A stretch of 64,000 bases of DNA, from the NCBI GenBank assembly GCA_037893225.1, contig JAZGUH010000928.1, forward strand, positions 434,001-498,000, given 5' to 3'. The notes beneath the pieces were generated by a model. It was not told where the DNA came from and searched no databases. It worked only from the letters and a program-made list of their open reading frames with translations. This document shows positions 22,591 to 35,900 of the stretch, one piece after another. The position numbers and the translations under genes were made by a program. Position 1 is the first letter of the stretch, and every line of letters begins with the position of its first letter. The stretch is from Hippasteria phrygiana (taxonomy: Eukaryota; Echinodermata; Asteroidea; Valvatida; Goniasteridae).

Positions 22591-23350
22591 AACCATTTTC
22601 AGCTTTTCTGCATGGTGCAATTAACTTGCACTGCATACCCATTCCTCATAATTATACTCAGATTTAAAATAGAAAAGTTGTTTTTCTTTTTCCAAAAGGC
22701 AAAATTATGTGTTTTTCTTGGCATTTATTACATTTTGAGAGAAACTTGCATGTATTCATGAAGAAAACTTAGCTCTGACATTATGTATTCTCATATGGCA
22801 ATATGTTACACTTGTATAAACTTGTTATTGTTACTCATGTTGTGAAAATGCTTATTGGATATTTGTATAATTGCCGATCAGGTATACAGAAGACGACATT
22901 ACAATTCTCCATCCCATAAAATGAATCACAATGTGCACAGTTACCACACACATGTATTGACAGCTATACAAACCATTTGCTCTGTTACAACTTTAAATAA
23001 GTGCACTGCATGTAAGCAGCTTCTGTACAACTCCATCATCCATTCCTGTCCATTCCTATTCATGCGATTCAACAGAATTCTACTCATCTCTTCCATCAGG
23101 CTACATATGACACATCCAATTTCTTTGTACACCAGTATCACATAATTGTGTAATTAGATTATACAAATATGCATTACATTTTCAGTTTGGTTTAAGTTTG
23201 AATGGATCAGCATGCACCTACGCCAGTTTCTAATGTTGGCCCTACGGCCACCAGTAAGAAGTAGCATATTACATGTATGTATCCATGTACCTGTGACATT
23301 TGGGCTTCGCTTTTTCTACAAGCATAGATTTAAGGTTGCCACGGTTACAA
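22591..23350. other. no supported gene
   Basis: AT-rich sequence. The frame at 22855-23145 has no recognisable domain. Confidence 0.4.
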
Positions 23351-23353
23351 TTC

Positions 23354-23410
23354 AGGGCCCTAACACTCTAAGAGGGCCCTAACACTCTAAGAGGGCCCTA
23401 ACACTCTAAG
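23354..23410. repeat. 19-bp tandem repeat, 3 copies
   Basis: AGGGCCCTAACACTCTAAG occurs three times in a row without change. Confidence 0.95.
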
Positions 23411-23639
23411 AGGACCCCTATAAGGAATTCACTGTACACAGAATATAGACTGACTTACAGAATATGCAAGGGAAGAGTAAAGTACGTGTTTGTTGTGACT
23501 GTGTCAGATAATTTTGTTTTCTTATAAAAATGCAACATTTTACCAACTGTTGTCAGTACTGCCAAGTTTGCATGAACTTTGGAAAACTTACCACCATTTA
23601 GAAAAATTAAAATTAAATAAATGTTAAAGGATTTATTAA

Positions 23640-24790
23640 GCCCTAACCCTGCTAAATCCAACAATTTTAATATGATTTTGCATGCACCCTAGGGGTTAGG
23701 TTTTTTTTATCTGCCTGATTGTTTACTTTTTCGCAAAACCATTTTCCAAACAGATACAGTTATTGATTAACCCTAACCCACCTCAATCCTCCAAAATCCT
23801 TTGTGCAGTTTTTGAGGATTTTGGAAGATTGGGGATGAATGGTAGTTCAAGAAAAAAAGAGGCTTTGGGAGGATTCAGGATGAATGTTGTTTCAAGCGAG
23901 GAGGATTTTGGAGGATTGAGGATGAATGGTATTTCAAGAAAAAGAGGATTTTGGAGGATTGAGGATGAATGTTGTTTAAATCGGAGGATTTTGGAGGATT
24001 GAGGATGAATGGTATCTTTTTTAAAAGAGGATTTTGGAGGATTGAGGTTAATGGTGTTTCAAGAAAAAGAGGATTTTGGAGGACTGAGGATGAATGTTGT
24101 TTAAATCAGAGGATTTTGGAGGATTGAGGATGAATGGTATTTCAAGAAAACAAAGATTTTGGAGGATTGAGGATGAATGGTGTTTAAATCGGAGGATTTT
24201 GGAGGATTGAGGAGGAATGGTATTTTTTTAAGAGGATTTTGGAGGATTGAGGATGAATGGTGTTTCAAGTGAGGAGGATTTTGGAGGATTGAGGATGAAT
24301 GGTATTTCAAGAAAAAGAGCATTGAGGAGGATTGAGGATGAATGATGTTTAACCCTAACCCACCTCAATCCTCCAAAATCCTCCTTGCCGTTTTGGAGGA
24401 TTTTGGAGGATTGAAGATGAATGGTATTTTAAGAAAAAGAGGATTTTGGAGGATTGAGGATGAATGGTGTTTCAAGTGGAGGATTTTGGAGGATTGAGGA
24501 TGAATGGTGTTTAAAGCACAGGAGGATTTTGGTGGATTGAGGATGAATGCATTTTTTGGGGAAGGAGAATCAGAGGATTTTGGAGGATTGAGGATGGTTC
24601 CTAGCAAAAAGGGTCTATGGGGTTAGGGTTAAAGGACATTTTTTAACCCAAACGCTGCTATATATCCAACCATTTTAATAAGATTTTGCATGCACCCTAG
24701 GGGGTCAGGGTTTTTAATTCTGCCTGCTTGCTTACTTACTTTTCCGCAAAACCATTTTTCCAAACAGATACAGTTGAGTGATTAAAAGCA
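23640..24790. repeat. minisatellite block bracketed by a direct duplication
   Basis: GAGGATTTTGGAGGATTGAG with ATGAATGGTATTTC-like linkers is repeated roughly 18 times between 23800 and 24600. Two sub-blocks each open with AACCCTAACCCACCTCAATC (23769 and 24352). The outer flanks 23640-23765 and 24640-24786 are duplicates of each other (GATTTTGCATGCACCCTAGG; CCAAACAGATACAGTT). Open frames on both strands here are translated repeats. Confidence 0.9.
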
Positions 24791-25932
24791 GGTTTGGCTC
24801 AGGATAAAATGAAAAGGAGAAGGAAGGAAAAGAGGAGTAGCCACCCAGATGTTTGTGCCCGGTCCAAACAAATTTAATTCTTCTCATTTTGTCATTGAGG
24901 TATGCAACAGAATTACTACATTTTTATCAATTGCTATAATTCTTCAAACATTTGCCCATCAAAGTTTAATTGATTATACTCTTCCCTACCCTCCCAGTGC
25001 AAAAATGGGCAGTATAATGTCCAATGGTAAATTTAAAAAAATATTTTCTGCTTTTCATATTTTCTTCGTTTTTATTATATAAGTGATGTGGCCCACAATT
25101 ACTGATTTTTTAATTCCCATAAATTTCCTGAAATATATTACAAGTTAAAATATTTCTACTCGCCCCCCCCCCCCCCCCAAAAAAAAACATTTCACAGTAA
25201 AATGCCGAATTGGAGGTTAGAAAGAAATTGTGTTTTCTTCCATTTCATCTGTGGAATTCTGTTTAAAAATCATTATTCGTATGAATAATAATCCCTTTAA
25301 CCAGCCCGACTTTACTCCTGAGGGATTACAAATATTAGCTCTTTGGCTTGCCTACAGTTGAGTGACGCTGATGACAACTAAATGGCTTTTAGGCATAAAC
25401 TACCCCACAGACAGGACAAAAAGGAATACAGTACAGTAACGGTGCGAAGTCTATTTTTCCAACAGACGAGGTGTTCCAGTTTGCGTTAGCGTGAGCAAAC
25501 ACGGACAGCGCTTTGACGTTTCTTGTTATTTGCCAAGGACCTCAGGTGTGATCATGGAAACACGGCTGGGCATGAATTTGGAATCATTTCATTGGGGGAT
25601 ATAATCTGCAGGTGTCAGTTCTCTCTACTTGAATTACACATTGTATGCAGGTGTCCTAAGTTCAAATAAACTGTGCAAATTTTTACCTGTGAACACGTTG
25701 TACATTTACCATGCGCATTTATATCCACATTACTGCATTACACCCAAAAAACAAAAATAGTTGTGTTGCACTCCGCAACTGACCCTGAAAGTCACAAAAG
25801 TCGGGTCGCATTTATTTATTTATTTATTTTTTTTTTTTTTTTGTGGAATGTTATTTATTTTTAAGCAATTTTCAAAATCTCACCTTTTCCCGAGCAAAAT
25901 GAATAAGTTTTATTCAATTCACTGTCTTAAAT
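24791..25932. other. no supported gene
   Basis: It contains a C-run (about 25164-25180) and (ATTT)n/T-run near 25811-25842. The stretch 25300-25650 is unique, not repeat-like and of balanced composition, and could be regulatory, but nothing specific can be named. Confidence 0.4.
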
Positions 25933-26523
25933 TAGAGGTGTGCATTTACGGGTAGTAAAAGAACCAGGTACCCGATTGAAAAAAATATGGGTACCCAGGT
26001 ACATGTACCCATTAAAGAAACCCAACCCAAAACTTCCTATCCCAGAAGCTGTAATAATGTCTTTCTCTGAGATTCATTAAGTCTGATTTGAGACAAAAGT
26101 CTGAAAAATCTCATGCCTGTCTAGTAAACATTAACACTTCTCCGTGCCGGCACTTGCATGTGCCGGCATATCACAAGACTGTTGCCCGGAAGCTTTACAC
26201 AGTTGTATTTTTGTTGAATGAGGCATGCTATTATGTCTCGTCGAGGCTCGTTATCCATACCCAGAGTACACAGCCGGTAGATTCCCTTTTTTGTCAACTT
26301 TCGTGAGCGTCATAAACGTGAAATCTGTGCTGTTTCCCACGTAGACGGGTTTTAATTTTAAAAATTCCCGACAAATAACATCCAAAACCTTTCCCTTTTC
26401 ATTGTCTGGGAAGTTACTATGCGATAATGTAAAGTTGTACGGGTCCTCGAATCCATAATCTGGAACCGGTTCCTGACACGAACGGTCGGATTCTTGGGTA
26501 CACGGTTCCGATGCACACCCCTA
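25933..26523. mobile_element. hAT-like element with GGTACCC motifs
   Basis: The left end is TAGAGGTGTGCAT and the right end in reverse TAGGGGTGTGCATCGGAACC, a common hAT terminus. The flanks TCTTAAAT and CTTTAAAT match in six of eight positions. GGGTACCCAGGTACATGTACC and GGTTCC-type motifs are iterated at the ends. No transposase is present. Confidence 0.78.
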
Positions 26524-27646
26524 CTTTAAATACAGCTACATGTATGACGGCACAATCGTACATTTTCCCATCTCACTTTTAAATACGTTTACTTTTTGCC
26601 TCCCGACTTCCGAGTTACACGACATGTAGTATTGTTTTAATGGATGTTAAAATCAAATCAAATCAAATCAAATCAACCAACCGACACTCCCTCCTGATTT
26701 TTCCCATTTAAGGGCAACACATTTTTTTGTTTTTGGCCTTACCCACGTGGTCTTACATACAGGAAACAAATTATGGTTTTAATCTCTTTAAGTTTAAGAA
26801 AGTTTACTCATTGAATTCTTGTAATGTATTTATTTAAGTTGTGTTGCCTACATGTACATTTTTGTACATGACCACAAATCAAGCAATGCCAGTTTTGTCA
26901 TGCAGAATTACACACGTTGAAGCAGAATTCTTTCCTAAAGCATTTTTCACAACCACATCCAAACTAAAGTACGATTTTAAAAATCGCACTTGTAATCCTC
27001 TCAACAGTCGCTTAATCAAAGTGCGATCTCACGTCAATTTTCAAATCATTGCCATGGAAACCAGCACATTCGATAATTCACACTCTCCCAGGTGTTAGTC
27101 AGTATTACTCAGTGAGTGTCGACGGTGTCCAGTTTCATGCCTGCCTCCCGCACTCGGGAGGCACCAACGATTCGCCATCGACCCACGGCAAAGCATTACG
27201 TGTTCAAACTGCCGTGAAGTGTTAAAACACTGTCCCTCGTCGTGAATAAAACATCAGGTCGGGCTCCAAAATAGCCGTTATTGTTTACAATGGCTGCCTC
27301 GAATACGTCTTGCTGTTGCAACACCAAGTCTTTGGTGAATCACTATAGGCCTAGGTTTACTTGATATAAAGACTGGCGTTAGACTGACTGCTACTGATTC
27401 CATAAAGAAAGCAGATATTCACAGAGGATGCATACGACAAACAAGACTTTCTGCCACTTTTTAATGTCACATTTTCATACCATATTACTTTAAAACTCAC
27501 GTACATATTAAGCATAAGTTGTAATGACATTTTAAATCAATATTTGGTTTCAATCCCTTATACTTGCTATTAGTTTTTCAACCTAAAGTTATCCCCCTAA
27601 TCAAAGTGACCTTAATTCAAGAATATTGAATAATGCAAATGACCTA
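26524..27646. other. no supported gene; short (AAATC)n tract
   Basis: AAATC is repeated about five times near 26649-26676. A small dyad CCTCCCGCACTCGGGAGG lies at about 27147. I see nothing else to name. Confidence 0.5.
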
Positions 27647-27794
27647 CAGTAGAACAATCACAAACATCACGGGATCCACAAAAGGTGTTCACTATAATGA
27701 TAATGGTATGTAGTGAGTACAACAATTTGGGAGCCAAAGATGATATTCGTTAAATGTTCGGTATAACGGTGTTCGTTATAGCAAAGTTCTACTG
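27647..27794. mobile_element. TA-flanked mini-element (Tc1/mariner/pogo-type ends)
   Basis: TA is followed by CAGTAGAACAATCAC; the right end in reverse is CAGTAGAACTTTGC and then TA. CAGTNGAAC ends with a TA duplication are typical of pogo/mariner-type MITEs. It is 148 bp and non-coding. Confidence 0.78.
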
Positions 27795-28423
27795 TACCTG
27801 TTCAAGATATTTTGAAAAACATAAAGAGAGGGAAAAGTTATTAAGATAGGAGGAGTAAAGGGTTTTAAGGAATCAAGAAAACAATTTACCTGCTACCCAG
27901 TTTTTCCGCAGCGGGCGAAGGGCACAAGATAAAAACCCAAAGAGTCCAATTAAAGAAACTTGTTCGGTCGCAAACATAAAGCCGACTGGAAATGACAGAC
28001 AGCAGCATCACAGTATTCCAAACAAAGAAATGTCACCCAAACAAAGTCCAGCAATACCAGCTATTTGTAACGAGTCAGGCCACAAGTTTGTCCCTTGGAG
28101 TTTAACATATATCGTCAAGACATCCATTGGAGGTCTCAAGTCTCCAAGTTGATGGGACTAATGAGGGGGTGTGATCTCTTGAAATTCCCAGCCAGGCTCT
28201 TGTTACTCAACAAGCTCCAAGGCTGGGGTACCAGAAGCCAAAATATGCACTAATTACTGTCATTGAAGATCTTCAGACAAGTTTCACTTGATATCAGAAT
28301 AGTCTAATTGGGGAGATTTCTGTTGGGAGGACTTGTGCACCTGTGTATTGGCTCTCAAGCTACTTCAGTGACTGACTGTTCACTTATCACTGATACTTTT
28401 GGCCAAAAAAATGCCCTACACTC
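27795..28423. other. no supported gene; unique DNA
   Basis: Balanced-composition unique sequence at about 28060-28380 with no repeat signature. A regulatory role is possible but unsupported. Confidence 0.4.
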
Positions 28424-28427
28424 TTAA

Positions 28428-28667
28428 CCAGTTCACATTAACGGACCCAGCTGCGGGAATATTTTTCCCGAGCCTAGATGCCAGACCGGTTCAGGCAGAA
28501 TCAGGCCGTAATCTGCAGGCAGAAAACCCTGATATTTCCGGCCTCGCTCGCTGCCAGCGGGTCGCTGACAGATAGATACCGGTCTCCATCGAGTGCGTGT
28601 TTATCAGTCATCCGTTCCGAGTACGGCAAAACTTTTGCATGTTAACTCGTCATCCGACTCGAACTGG
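28428..28667. mobile_element. TTAA element (CCAGTTC family), copy 2
   Basis: TTAA at 28424-28427 then CCAGTTCACATTAACGG; the right end in reverse is CCAGTTCGAGTCGGATGACG, then TTAA at 28668-28671. It has the same family ends as 5800-6201. The right TTAA is shared with the next element. Confidence 0.82.
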
Positions 28668-28671
28668 TTAA

Positions 28672-29142
28672 AGGCAGTGTACATGATTGGTCATTGTTGC
28701 AATTTTCAAAAATGGGCGGATTTAGGGGTTAGTATGTTATAGGAAATATCGTTCCATTGACCTGTTCAAAGTTTTGCGTTGTTGGATGGCGAAAAAACCG
28801 AGAGAAAAACGGTGCTTGTTTTCAACCGTCGGGCGGATGATCGCTTTTAGTCAAGGTGCGCGTGGCTACCTAGACACGTGACGCGCCCTGAATGCCAGCA
28901 TGTCCAGGGCGCGCCACTAGCCACGAGCCTTGACTAAAGGCTACAGGGCAGTTTTCCAACGATTTCCAGCTGGAAATCGTTGGAAGACGATATAAATTTC
29001 CACTTTTCTTGACAACGACAGCACACCTGGTGCCATAATTTCACAGGATGATTGAGACTACTATTAACTTACAGTCTAGTAAGGTATTTCGTAATAATTC
29101 AGTAAAAAAAAATTGGAGAATTACCAATCGTGTACACTACCT
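28672..29142. mobile_element. TTAA MITE (AGGTAGTGTACA family), copy 4, GC-core subtype
   Basis: The ends are AGGCAGTGTACATGATTGG and, in reverse, AGGTAGTGTACACGATTGG. TTAA is present on both sides (28668-28671 and 29143-29146). The central GC palindrome is partly shortened. It is 471 bp. Confidence 0.95.
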
Positions 29143-29146
29143 TTAA

Positions 29147-31194
29147 ACACTGCTTTTTAAAATGAATTTAAGTGTGATTTGAGACTTTGCATGGTGGAGA
29201 GTATGTGTACTAGACATAAGTTGGTGGTATACATGAGAGGATTATACAAGAGAGGATTATGGTTCTGCAAAAACCAGAGGTATTGACTTCATGAATTTTC
29301 AGCTACATGTACATGAATTATGCTCACAATTTTGTGGCATATACAAATGTACATGTATGTAATGCCAATTTTTTGGGGCTAATGGGATGCTATTTCGTGC
29401 TTCAAACTAAATTCAGCACCAACCCTGTAAGAACAGAATCCTTAGTTACAGGAACATGTACATGTACAATGTACATACAATGTATGGCATAAGCCAACAT
29501 TTCTCACCAACTCGTAGAAAAATGCTTACTATTTCTGTCAGGAGTGTGAGTGTGATTGTAAGGATGAGCCAAACTGTTCTCCAATCAAATTAACAATGTG
29601 CTTCTGCTAAGCACAAAAAATTGCCGAGCACTAAAAAGTCTTGTTCAGTAAAAACAGGTCACCAGCCAGAATGCCATGCAATTTTCATGCTAAGCAAACA
29701 ACAGCTGAATACTAGTTACAAGCAATAGTAATCCTGTTTTTTAACAGTGAAGATTTGTTTATGCTAAGCAAATGTTTCAGCTGAGCATCACTGTGAAATT
29801 GGCCCACAAACAGAATAAGCAATATATTTAGGCTTACAAAAATTGGCACCGATCCTTATAATCACGTCAATGTACATGCATTTCTTTTAACTGAAAAGGC
29901 ATTAAATTGTCAAATTTTATTTCAAGTTTACTACTGCATGTAGGACCAACTAAACCTGTAAGCAATTCTCAAATAATACACTTCTTTCTGTGCTATCAAA
30001 ATTCTTACATTAAATATCTTAACCTTGTTTCTTCCTTGTTTATTTACTGAGATAGGGAGCATATTGATTGAAACCAAACTTACCAAAGTAATCCACCAGT
30101 TAAAAAACAAATAAAAGAACCCCCCCCCCCAAAAAAAAAAAAATCAAACACCCCTGACATTTGTCAAATTGAAACTCTGAATAAACAGACAGCAATCCCT
30201 TGAGGATCAAACATCATAATTAAAAAAAACCTCAATGACGGCTAGAGTTTCAAATTAACCAACTGTAGGCATCGTGACCCGCTGCATTCCAGAATTGCTT
30301 GACTCTGCTATTCTTTTATAAATTTCTCTCTCGTCGTCCTCGAGGAGGTTGTGATCATGCATGGCCACGGCCCCGGCACTTAAAACACGAGTTAGGTTTC
30401 AATGAGATACTGTTACAGACATGGGGTGCAATGCCAATCACAAAAAATTGAAGTGTACTGGTAATGCAGTAGTCATAAACTTGTGACGATTATTTTTTTT
30501 TACAATAAATATAAATAAATACAGTTGAATGAAATCGGTAAAGTTGCATATAATACATGTACATGTTAGCGATCAATTATTTGATTCAACGGCCAGTTAA
30601 TGCCACTAGTGCTTGTATAATCTTACAGTTCCAAGTATGAATAATTATAATTCAATCTTGTTGTTGCAGCTGCCATTAACATGTATAATCCAATAAGACA
30701 TAATACATGAACATGTACACTGTATTAAAAAAACAGTGTGTGTCAGATTCATTAGGGTGCTTCTAATTACTTGTATGTGGAATCATTTCAGTCCAAGTTA
30801 AAACCATGGAGGAATAAGAATCCTCCATGGTAAAATCTGTATGTGCTAGTGCATGAAATTTGCATCAGCATGAACTAAATGCGCGTCATGTCAAGACATC
30901 GCGCGCACGTAATTTCTGGAGTATAGTGTAATGGCTGATCGGGCACTATACTCAAATTTTTTGACTGGTCACAGCTCTCAACTACAACTTTAATGGATGT
31001 GTAGTTAATGTTCATAATCACGAAGCGTACACTAGCATGATGTGAACAGTGAACAGCAACTCAAACACTGAATCTAGGAAAACTAAAATCATTCCTTTAA
31101 TTGTTGAATTGCTGATGAGTTAATTGTTGAATTAAAATAGTTCAGTTATAAAACCCCAAATAGTTTCTTTGGACAGAGGTGTGTTATAAAACAC
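29147..31194. other. no supported gene
   Basis: AT-rich DNA with many ACATGTACATGT palindromes and a C-run/A-run at 30120-30143. A 29-bp palindrome at 30803-30831 is listed separately. Confidence 0.45.
30803..30831. repeat. small palindrome, CCATGGAGGA type, copy 1
   Basis: ACCATGGAGGAATAAGAATC runs into its own complement TCCTCCATGGT. The same type recurs at 63164 and 63804. Confidence 0.8.
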
Positions 31195-32050
31195 ATATGG
31201 ACTGGCATAATTCGGTCACCACTGCACGTCTATGCCCCCCCTCGGGCCTGTGAGTGACCAGAAGAGGGTCCTAAAGGCAGTCTTGTTGACTTGACTTGCT
31301 GACTAGGACTCTAGTCGCGATTTGTTTGACTCGAGACTTGACTTGACTTGGGAAAAAATGACTTGGGGCTTGACTTGACTTGAAAGAACATGACTTGTGA
31401 CTCGACTTGACTTGAATAAATTTGACTTGCTGACATTAACACTTTTGTTAAAACAAACACAACTTTTGGGCGTAAGCACATATCAGTTGAAAAAAATGCC
31501 AAGCCTACGGCGCATAGCGAGCTGGGTGTCCAGTACATGTACGTATGTGGGGCTGCAGCACTGGACGATTGCATGGAGAATTCTCAAGACGGCATGCCAG
31601 GTTGATTTTGTACAGTGCATGCGTGCCAGCCTGTGCGTAGTCATTTGTCATTGGAATTTGAAATTACTATGCACAACAATTGACTTGAGACTTTGCACTT
31701 GGCTTGAAAAAATTGACTCGGGACTTGACTTGACTTGACTTAGAAAAAAATTTACTTGGGACTTGACTTGACTTGAGAAAAAATGACTTGGTTACAACAC
31801 TGCTTGAAGGCCTCTGGAAATAGGACCCACTTCTGGTCACCAGGCATGCAACTTGGAATAAAAAAAAATGAGGAAATTCCAGTATTTACAAGACTTTGTA
31901 CAGTGTTTTTCAATGTTCAGTGGCATAAGTATGCAGTGAAAAACAAGGAAATCAGCTGATCGCAGGAAAAGTTGCATGCCTGGGTCACTCACAGTCCCTC
32001 GGGGCGCTAAGAAGTGCACTATAGTGACCTCATTGCCAGTCAATATATGT
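31195..32050. mobile_element. foldback element interrupted by a hAT insertion
   Basis: The left arm 31195-31259 (ACTGGCATAA, TCGGTCACCA, CCCTCGGGCCTGTGAGTGACC) is complementary to 31983-32050. A second nested pair, GTGACCAGAAGAGGGTCCT (31254-31272) and 31822-31840, lies inside. The hAT at 31278-31802 sits in the loop. No coding sequence. Confidence 0.7.
31278..31802. mobile_element. hAT-like element with GACTTG repeats
   Basis: The left end is CAGTCTTGTTGACTTGAC and the right end in reverse CAGTGTTGTAACCAAGTC. Flanks CCTAAAGG (31270-31277) and CTTGAAGG (31803-31810) match in six of eight, with both differences transitions. Dense GACTTG iterations fill both ends. It is 525 bp with no transposase. 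Open frames here are repeat-derived. Confidence 0.85.
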
Positions 32051-32489
32051 ATACTATTGACCAGTCATTTGATGTTTAAGAGCACTATCAAACACTTGTT
32101 AAAAAATAATCTTTCAATATTTTCTGAATTTCTGAAGTTTGATCAATGTGCAGTTCAAATGTACTTTTCATACAGGGAGCTACAATCTAAAAAGCTCTCT
32201 AAGAACCATTTAACTGTGGTGGAATGCTACAAATGAACTCATTTATAAACATCATTTTCTGTAACAAGTGCACGCAGACTAGTGAAACACAAACTAATAT
32301 GGGTATTAATTAATACATTTTTTTATGTGTATAAGTATTAATTTGACACAGGTTTGGTTTTAAACATATTTTCACTCAAGCCTTGCAGGATTTCCAGGGA
32401 ATACAGAGAGATATCTCATGAATATCTCCGAAGCTAAAGCGTCAACTCATCCTTGAATATGAAGATGTCTCCCCAGTTGTCTGGCCACA

Positions 32490-32995
32490 GTGGTACAGTA
32501 TGGATTCCTGCCCGGGGGAAAGCAAGCCGGGACCATTAACATCCTTTTATCAAACATGTATCAACGATACAGCAGGTTCAACCGAGCTGGATATGCGATA
32601 TATGCCGCTCATCTCGGTGCGAGGAAGGGTTGTAGGCGATTTGGCTCCAGATTCCTCGTGCGTGCAAAGGTTCCTGCCCTGACGATACCTGCCGATAATC
32701 CTCCCACGGGAGATGGCAGAGACAGAGCTGCCAAATCTTTGCCGAGTATTTTCTTTTCATCAGATTCTGGTTCAGGGGGGAGCAGTTTGGAAGTGTCTGA
32801 TTGTGAATCAGCGTCTGTCATGAGTGATGACAGTTCTATCTTGTGGGCACAGTTTATTATTTTTTTTTTTTTTTCAGATGTCTCAGAAGAAGCCTCTTCC
32901 TTCACATTCCAATGATTAACCTGTGCATTCCTAATCCATGATATGGATCTGTGACAGCTACATTTTGGTACATGCTGTGTGGTTTTTTTCCCCAT
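32490..32995. other. GC-richer block with overlapping open frames on both strands
   Basis: A roughly 500-base block is clearly richer in G+C and CpG than the surrounding AT-rich DNA. It is open on the plus strand (141 residues, Ser/Asp-rich toward the end) and on the minus strand (128 residues, with a Ser/Asp/Glu stretch and 'GLSAGIVRAG'). On the plus strand a T-run ending in CAG at about 32878 looks like a splice acceptor. I cannot decide the strand or assign a family. It may be an exon, a CpG-rich regulatory region or an old element. Confidence 0.25.
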
Positions 32996-35900
32996 CAGCT
33001 CAACAATGAATCACAATCTTTTGCTATGATGCACATACAACATGTACATGTTCATTAAAGTAATACGGAAAAAAATCCTTCCACAATTGCAAATTTACGG
33101 TATACTTTTACTATTTACACACTAAAGACACACAATCAAAATATATTTTAAGAAATACATGTAAAAAGTCGAAAAGAATTTCCACTTCTATCTAAAACTG
33201 AAAAAGTGTGGTTTTTCCTACATGTTCAACTGTGCAAAATGTTTCTTATATTCATCCAAACTCAATTTTGTTTCAGATTGGATGAAACTGATTCCACTGG
33301 GATGCCCATTATTGATTCCTAATTACTCAACAGAACGATCAATAACCATAGTCATCTAATGAAATGGAGTGACGCTTAATGTGGATTCCGCATTAAGATT
33401 TTGATCGCTGCCAACTACATACATGTAATTACTGCTCCCACATCAGTAATGAGTCTGCCACAGAACATTCATGTAAGCACGTCGGGCAAAGATCTACATC
33501 CAGTTAGATGAATCCGATAAGAGGCTTCATGAGACCATGGCGTCTTAAAAGCATCCTGGTATCAGTTCTCAAACTGGCTTGCTACTCTGAGATGTCTAAA
33601 ATAACAACAATTTCCTTGCGAAGGCCTCCCCATCACAAGCAGCACCTAGCCACCTAACTCAATAGATTTTTCTCCTCAAAGGCCTGCATCCACGGTTATC
33701 TCATTTCTCCAGGTGTGGGGGTAGGCTCTTTTCTTTCAGCATCTTCCCGCCTGTTGCTGTCAAAATTAAATTGAGCAGGGCATTGACATTACCAGCTGCG
33801 CTTATTAGATACCGCCCCGCACTGCCACGTTAATGCAATGAAGCATCTTATCGTAGCCGGTGCATGTACACATACATGTAATATTGATATTCTCATTATT
33901 AAAGGGTAATATATAACCTTTATGTAGTAATAAGCCATTGGAAAAGACTCCCCCCCCCCCCCCCCCCCCCACCTGCAAATATCAAATTAATGCTTTTAAA
34001 AAGAATAATTTTCCATATCATTTGATATAGGCCTACTTCTCAGACAAATATTCTGAACTATTCTCAGAAAGAAATTACGGTATACACAAGCTAATTTTCC
34101 AAGAATCCTCACACAATCAAACCTCTTATATAAGAAATGTCCGGCTTTAACCCTTCTGCTCATTTCATCTGTCAAATTCCGTCAAAAAGTCCATTCACTT
34201 GAGAAGAATGCTAATTAAACCTGTGTTCATACTTAATGAGAACCTGATCAAATCTGTGAAATCAGCATCAAATATTCATCCTGGCAACTTGCAATGAAAA
34301 TGCTTCAAGACATTAAATTCATTTTGCATTTTTGCTTTTGCATTTAAAGTACAAACAAGGTTGAAACAGGCAACATTACTACAAGTAAGTAGGTAAGTCA
34401 GTTATTGCCATAACAACCATACAATTAACTGGCCATTATATTTAATATAAAAGCATCAGCAATAATTGAAATCTAAGGATGAATCATTCAATGATTCATG
34501 AATTTATTTTAACAGAAACAATGCAGGCACAGACATTGTTTGGATGAATATTTATGAAAAAGAATAGAAATCCTTAATTTGCAAATTTATTCACAGGTCA
34601 CTGGAAGCAATTCCTATAACCACCCCCGAAAAGAATAACAGAAAATCCTTTTTGTTTTTTTAGTAAATAAAATTTAAGGACTGTCTTACATGTAAATATT
34701 TTTTTTAATATTTAAAGATATGAACAAACAAAAATCCTGGAATAATATTTTAAAACATTTAATTTGCTTTTTAAAAATTGATTTCATTCTAAAAAAACTA
34801 CATGTAGGTTTTGTAGCACTACATTTTAAACCTCTTTCAGTCTGAAATCACGCCCGCACATTTATTTCTTTCAATCTGTGGACCTGTAGTAAATGCCATT
34901 ATTACATGCATGTCGCTGCTGCGGTCAAGTCCCGACTTTAATTCCATTTGAACATGGTTCAACAACGGGAAACCAATCATAGAGCCGACATGCTTCACCT
35001 GCCCCTCCTCCCTAAGACACTTTCAACATCTTCATGCCTATTAGTGTCAAGTCAGACCAGAATCGGGCATTGACATCTTCAAAATTGGGGGCTTGTAAAA
35101 GGTCAACTTTGGGCCACTGCAGGGATATTTTTTTTCTACGAATGAAATGTGAAATTACAAAGTCTACATGTACATCAGGCCACGGAGTCAGCGAGTAGAC
35201 TTTCCGGAGTTCATCTTGACACTAAGGCCCCCCATAGTGATTTCTATAGATTTAAAAAGCTCAAGACAACATGTGGCACTTATTAAGTCGAATATCAATC
35301 AGCTGGATGTTAATGCTTTGTACCTTTTTTTCCCTAATGAAAAAAATTTTGCTTCATTTTTTCTGATATTTGCACACAGTTTTATGACATACCACAGTGT
35401 TCACACATCATCCCTAGTTCAGCTTATATTCAAGTCTCAGTTGGGTCCCAATTATTGGAAATTTCATACCCAAAAAAATCAGCAAACTGCGAGAAAGTTG
35501 GCACATTCTCTAAGAGTCATTCCTAGATTCCTCCCAGTGGGGACCGTGTGCCCCAAGATGGAGCAACCCAAGGGGTACCTGTTTCACAAATTCTTGGCAT
35601 TTTCCTTCATTTGGCTAAATTTATTCATTTCTGACCACCCTGGATGTATCCTCATGGGACTAAAGCCCCCTCCAATCACATTTAGAAGCCAATCAAAATT
35701 ATGACAAAAAAAATGTTGGTTTTTTTTTTTTTTTTTTAAGTTCCCCAATTTAAACAATTTTTTTAATGCCGAAATTAGGTTGTCAAAATCAGTTACCTTC
35801 AAAAATGTGTTTTAAGCCGCCTCCTCCAAAAAAAAACATCTGATCTAGAACGTGCCTGGTTTCCATTTGCCAGCTTTCATACTTACAAAAAGTACACATG

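Noticed and set aside
23640..24790. CCCTAA motifs suggesting an internal telomere
   Set aside because: CCCTAACCC occurs only once at the start of each sub-array, not as a tandem array.
35168..35704. 178-codon plus-strand open frame, the longest intact frame outside repeats
   Set aside because: No motif, no periodic codon bias by eye, phenylalanine-rich from T-rich DNA, and no splice context.
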